Assembly: GCF_000502835.1 (NCBI RefSeq)
Contig: NZ_AYVL01000001.1
Coordinates: forward strand, 204,042 to 268,041
Source of the DNA: Mesorhizobium sp. LSJC280B00
GTDB lineage: Bacteria > Pseudomonadota > Alphaproteobacteria > Rhizobiales > Rhizobiaceae
Length of the DNA stretch: 64,000 bases
Reading direction: 5' to 3'
Positions 61,859-64,000 of the stretch are shown piece by piece. How positions within the stretch are numbered: position 1 is the stretch's first letter; every line of letters starts with the position of its first letter. The notes under the pieces are model-generated. The model did no database searches. It worked only from the letters and a program-made list of their open reading frames with translations, and was not told the origin of the DNA. A program made the translations under genes and the position numbers.

Positions 61859-63031
61859 GTGAAAATCACGGCCATCAAGGCGCGCGTCTGCAATGCGGAA
61901 ATGCGCAACTGGGTCTTCGTTCGCGTCGAAACCGACGAGCCAGGCCTGTTTGGCTGGGGTGAGGCAACGCTGGAATGGAAGACCAGAGCCGTCGTTGGGG
62001 CGCTTCAGGACCTTGAGGCCCTGCTCATCGGGCAAGATCCGCGCAACGTGGAGCAGTGCTACCAGATACTTACGCGGCACGGCTTTTGGCGTCTCGGCGT
62101 CGAGGGAATGTCCGCCGTCAGCGGCATCGAGATCGCGCTCTGGGACATCCTGGGCAAGTCATTGGGCGTCCCCGTCTGGCGCCTTTTGGGCGGACAGGTC
62201 CGCGAGTATCTGCGCACCTATACGCATCTCGGCCTCGGGGACATGAAGGCGGTCTATGAGACCGGATCCGCGGACGCGATCGTGGAACGCGGACGCATCG
62301 TGACGCAGGCAGGCTACGACGCTGTCAAGGTCGTCTGCATTCCCTACACCCACTACCTATCGCCTGCGAAAGCCGTTGATTCTGTCGCCAACATGGTTGG
62401 CTCACTTCGCGAGGCCATAGGTCCGGACATCGACATCATGGTCGATTTCCATGGACGCCCTGCATCCGTTAACGCTGCGATGGATTACCTCAGAGCAATC
62501 GAGCCGGCCCGCATCATGTTCGCGGAAGAACCCGTGCCGCCCGAAGATGTTGCCGGACTGGCGCATATCACGGCGCGATCGGCCGTGCCGATTGCTTCCG
62601 GCGAGCGGCTGATCGGACGTCGCGAATTCACGCACTCGATCGCAGCCCGTGCCTTCAACATTGCCCAGCCTGATATCTGCCACACTGGCGGTCTGCTGGA
62701 GACAAAGAAGATCGCGGCCATGGCGGAAACGGCAGGCATCGGCCTTGCGCCGCACAACCCGCTCGGTCCGATCGCTGGCGTCGCTGCTCTTCACTTCGGC
62801 ATATCGACGCCAAACGTCGTCATTCAGGAGGAGATGTCCGGTGCCGTCGCCTGGTACGACGAGGTCGTTACCTGGCCAATTCGGCGTAAACCAGGCCGCT
62901 GGGACCTGCCCGAACTGCCGGGCCTGGGCGTCACCGTCAATGAGGACGTGATCGCGCGTCACCCCTTTAAGCAGGAAGTGCTGCATGCCCGCAATGCCGT
63001 CATGCCGGACGGCACCGTGGTTGACTGGTGA
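61859..63031 (+). CDS. Mandelate racemase/enolase-superfamily dehydratase (galactonate dehydratase-like)
   Basis: A 390-residue enolase-superfamily enzyme. Metal ligands are visible in IMVDFHGRP (Asp), FAEEPVPPED (Glu) and IASGERLIGRREF (Glu); DFHG also supplies the DgoD-type acid/base His, and APHNPLGPIAG the catalytic His. These features favour sugar-acid dehydratases such as D-galactonate dehydratase. GTG 61859 follows GGGAGGATCA. Substrate is inferred from the next genes (SDR and sugar-binding protein). Confidence 0.87.
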   Translation: MKITAIKARVCNAEMRNWVFVRVETDEPGLFGWGEATLEWKTRAVVGALQDLEALLIGQDPRNVEQCYQILTRHGFWRLGVEGMSAVSGIEIALWDILGKSLGVPVWRLLGGQVREYLRTYTHLGLGDMKAVYETGSADAIVERGRIVTQAGYDAVKVVCIPYTHYLSPAKAVDSVANMVGSLREAIGPDIDIMVDFHGRPASVNAAMDYLRAIEPARIMFAEEPVPPEDVAGLAHITARSAVPIASGERLIGRREFTHSIAARAFNIAQPDICHTGGLLETKKIAAMAETAGIGLAPHNPLGPIAGVAALHFGISTPNVVIQEEMSGAVAWYDEVVTWPIRRKPGRWDLPELPGLGVTVNEDVIARHPFKQEVLHARNAVMPDGTVVDW

Positions 63032-63813
63032 ATGCAATGGCAGGCCGGCTGCAAGGAAAGATCGCAATCGTCACGGGCGCCGGCCAAGGCATAGGTGCCG
63101 CCACCGCCCGGGCTTTTGCGATGCATGGGGCAAAGACCGTCATTGCCGAACTGAATGCGGCAAGCGGCAAAGCAATCGCCGACGAATTGCGTGCCCAGGG
63201 CGCGGACGCCCTGTTCATCGAGACGGACGTCACCGACGCATCCGCGGTCGCGGACATGGTCGCCCGCACGATCACGGCCTATGGCGGCGTCGACATTCTG
63301 GTCAACAATGCCGGTGCCAACGTCTTCTACGAACCACTGATGATGCCGGATGAGGAATGGGAGCGCTGCCTCAAGCTCGACCTCCAGGCCGCGTGGTTCT
63401 GCGCCAAGGCGGTTTTGCCGACGATGCTGGCGAAGGGCTCGGGGTCCATCGTCAACATAGCGAGCTGTCACGCCTTCCAGATCATTCCCCATACGTTTCC
63501 GTATCCGGTCGCCAAGCATGCACTTTTGGGCCTGACCCGTTCGCTGGCGATCGAATATGCCGCACGCGGTATCCGGGTGAACGCGATCGCCCCCGGCTAT
63601 ATCGAGACGCCAATCGCGGAAGCCTACTGGAACACATTCCCGAACCCCGCCGAGGAGAAGCGGCGAGCCTACGACCTCCATCCGCCCAAGCGAATTGGCC
63701 GGCCGGACGAGGTTGCAATGACGGCGGTTTTCCTCGCTTCGGACGAAGCGCCGTTCATAAATGCCGAGACGATCACCATCGATGGTGGGCGCTCGGTTCT
63801 CTACCACGACTAG
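63028..63813 (+). CDS. Short-chain dehydrogenase/reductase (sugar-type)
   Basis: A 261-residue classical SDR with TGAGQGIG cofactor motif, NNAGANVF, catalytic Ser in NIASCHAFQ, YPVAKHA (YxxxK) and the ITIDGG end. GTG 63028 overlaps the dehydratase stop by four bases; an in-frame ATG at 63037 is also possible. It is expected to oxidise a sugar lactone precursor or sugar alcohol in the same pathway. Confidence 0.88.
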   Translation: MNAMAGRLQGKIAIVTGAGQGIGAATARAFAMHGAKTVIAELNAASGKAIADELRAQGADALFIETDVTDASAVADMVARTITAYGGVDILVNNAGANVFYEPLMMPDEEWERCLKLDLQAAWFCAKAVLPTMLAKGSGSIVNIASCHAFQIIPHTFPYPVAKHALLGLTRSLAIEYAARGIRVNAIAPGYIETPIAEAYWNTFPNPAEEKRRAYDLHPPKRIGRPDEVAMTAVFLASDEAPFINAETITIDGGRSVLYHD

Positions 63814-63843
63814 CAACCACCATTGAGCTCAGGGAGGATCTTC

Positions 63844-64000
63844 ATGAAAACCACAACAAAGGCTTTGGCGACATTTGCGGTACTGGCTGCCGGACTGATG
63901 AGTGGCGCAGCAAGCGCAGACGACATCAAGATCGGCTACATCAACAAGATGGGAGACCATCCATGGTTTGTCGCCGAAGTCGGCGGCGCCAAGAAAGCGG
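63844..64000 (+). CDS. Sugar ABC transporter substrate-binding protein, partial (right edge)
   Basis: The first 52 residues: a Sec signal peptide (MKTTTKALATFAVLAAGLMS, cleaved near GAASA) followed by DDIKIGYINKMGDHPWFVAE, the start of a type I/RbsB-like periplasmic binding protein. ATG 63844 has AGGGAGGATC before it. The gene continues beyond the window. Confidence 0.85.
   Translation, partial: MKTTTKALATFAVLAAGLMSGAASADDIKIGYINKMGDHPWFVAEVGGAKKA

Noticed and set aside
1..64000. CRISPR arrays, tRNA or rRNA genes, insertion sequences, phage or integrase genes
   Set aside because: None was recognised on either strand by reading; no direct-repeat arrays or transposase motifs were seen.

Overview
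The window looks like chromosome from a high-GC alphaproteobacterium of the order Hyphomicrobiales, most likely Mesorhizobium or a close relative. This rests on gene style and families: FixJ-type regulators, a DUF680-like small secreted protein, Ugp-type sugar transporters, a Bmp-type nucleoside transporter and many GTG starts. It is an inference, because no rRNA or housekeeping marker is present. I saw no tRNA, rRNA, CRISPR array, insertion sequence or phage gene.

Layout. (1) 1-2052: a truncated GntR regulator divergent from a luciferase-like monooxygenase and its flavin reductase. (2) 2037-12184: a LacI regulator divergent from a uronide-catabolism operon. The operon holds a GH105-like unsaturated glucuronyl hydrolase, KduI, an 839-residue protein that I cannot assign to a named carbohydrate-active family, and a complete sugar ABC transporter. 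(3) 12840-20883: a signalling island of two giant multi-PAS histidine kinases that look like duplicates, including their leaders, with three response regulators. (4) 20884-37062: a mosaic of small stress or detoxification genes (alpha/beta hydrolases, SDRs, cupin, HD protein, AhpD-like protein, CBS protein, orphan kinase, acetyltransferase, MscS channel with a cyclic-nucleotide domain, GST). It includes two or three decayed genes and a cytochrome b plus Rieske pair without cytochrome c1. (5) 37140-61650: a 24.5-kb divergent purine-catabolism locus. (6) 61859-64000: the start of a sugar-acid operon (enolase-superfamily dehydratase, SDR, sugar-binding protein).

The most interesting part is region 5. 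Leftward from about 46.8 kb run adenosine deaminase, a four-gene Bmp-type nucleoside ABC transporter, an 8-oxoguanine-deaminase-like enzyme, an oxygenase subunit and guanine deaminase. Rightward run an acylphosphatase-like protein, a stand-alone Rieske protein, a GST homologue, adenine deaminase, a LysR regulator, a two-subunit ThDP enzyme, a GMC oxidoreductase, another amidohydrolase, a second oxygenase subunit, a xanthine-dehydrogenase-like enzyme (FAD and Mo domains fused, separate 2Fe-2S subunit) and an aldehyde dehydrogenase. Both oxygenase subunits keep the mononuclear-iron catalytic domain but lack the Rieske cysteine/histidine motif. The missing Rieske domain is encoded alone, overlapping the GST gene. 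This is the architecture known for NdmC/NdmD/NdmE of bacterial caffeine catabolism, where a Rieske-less oxygenase borrows a Rieske domain and needs a GST-like partner. I infer a split Rieske oxygenase system for N-dealkylation or hydroxylation of purines, embedded in a salvage pathway for modified nucleosides or nucleobases. The true substrate and the reductase are unknown.
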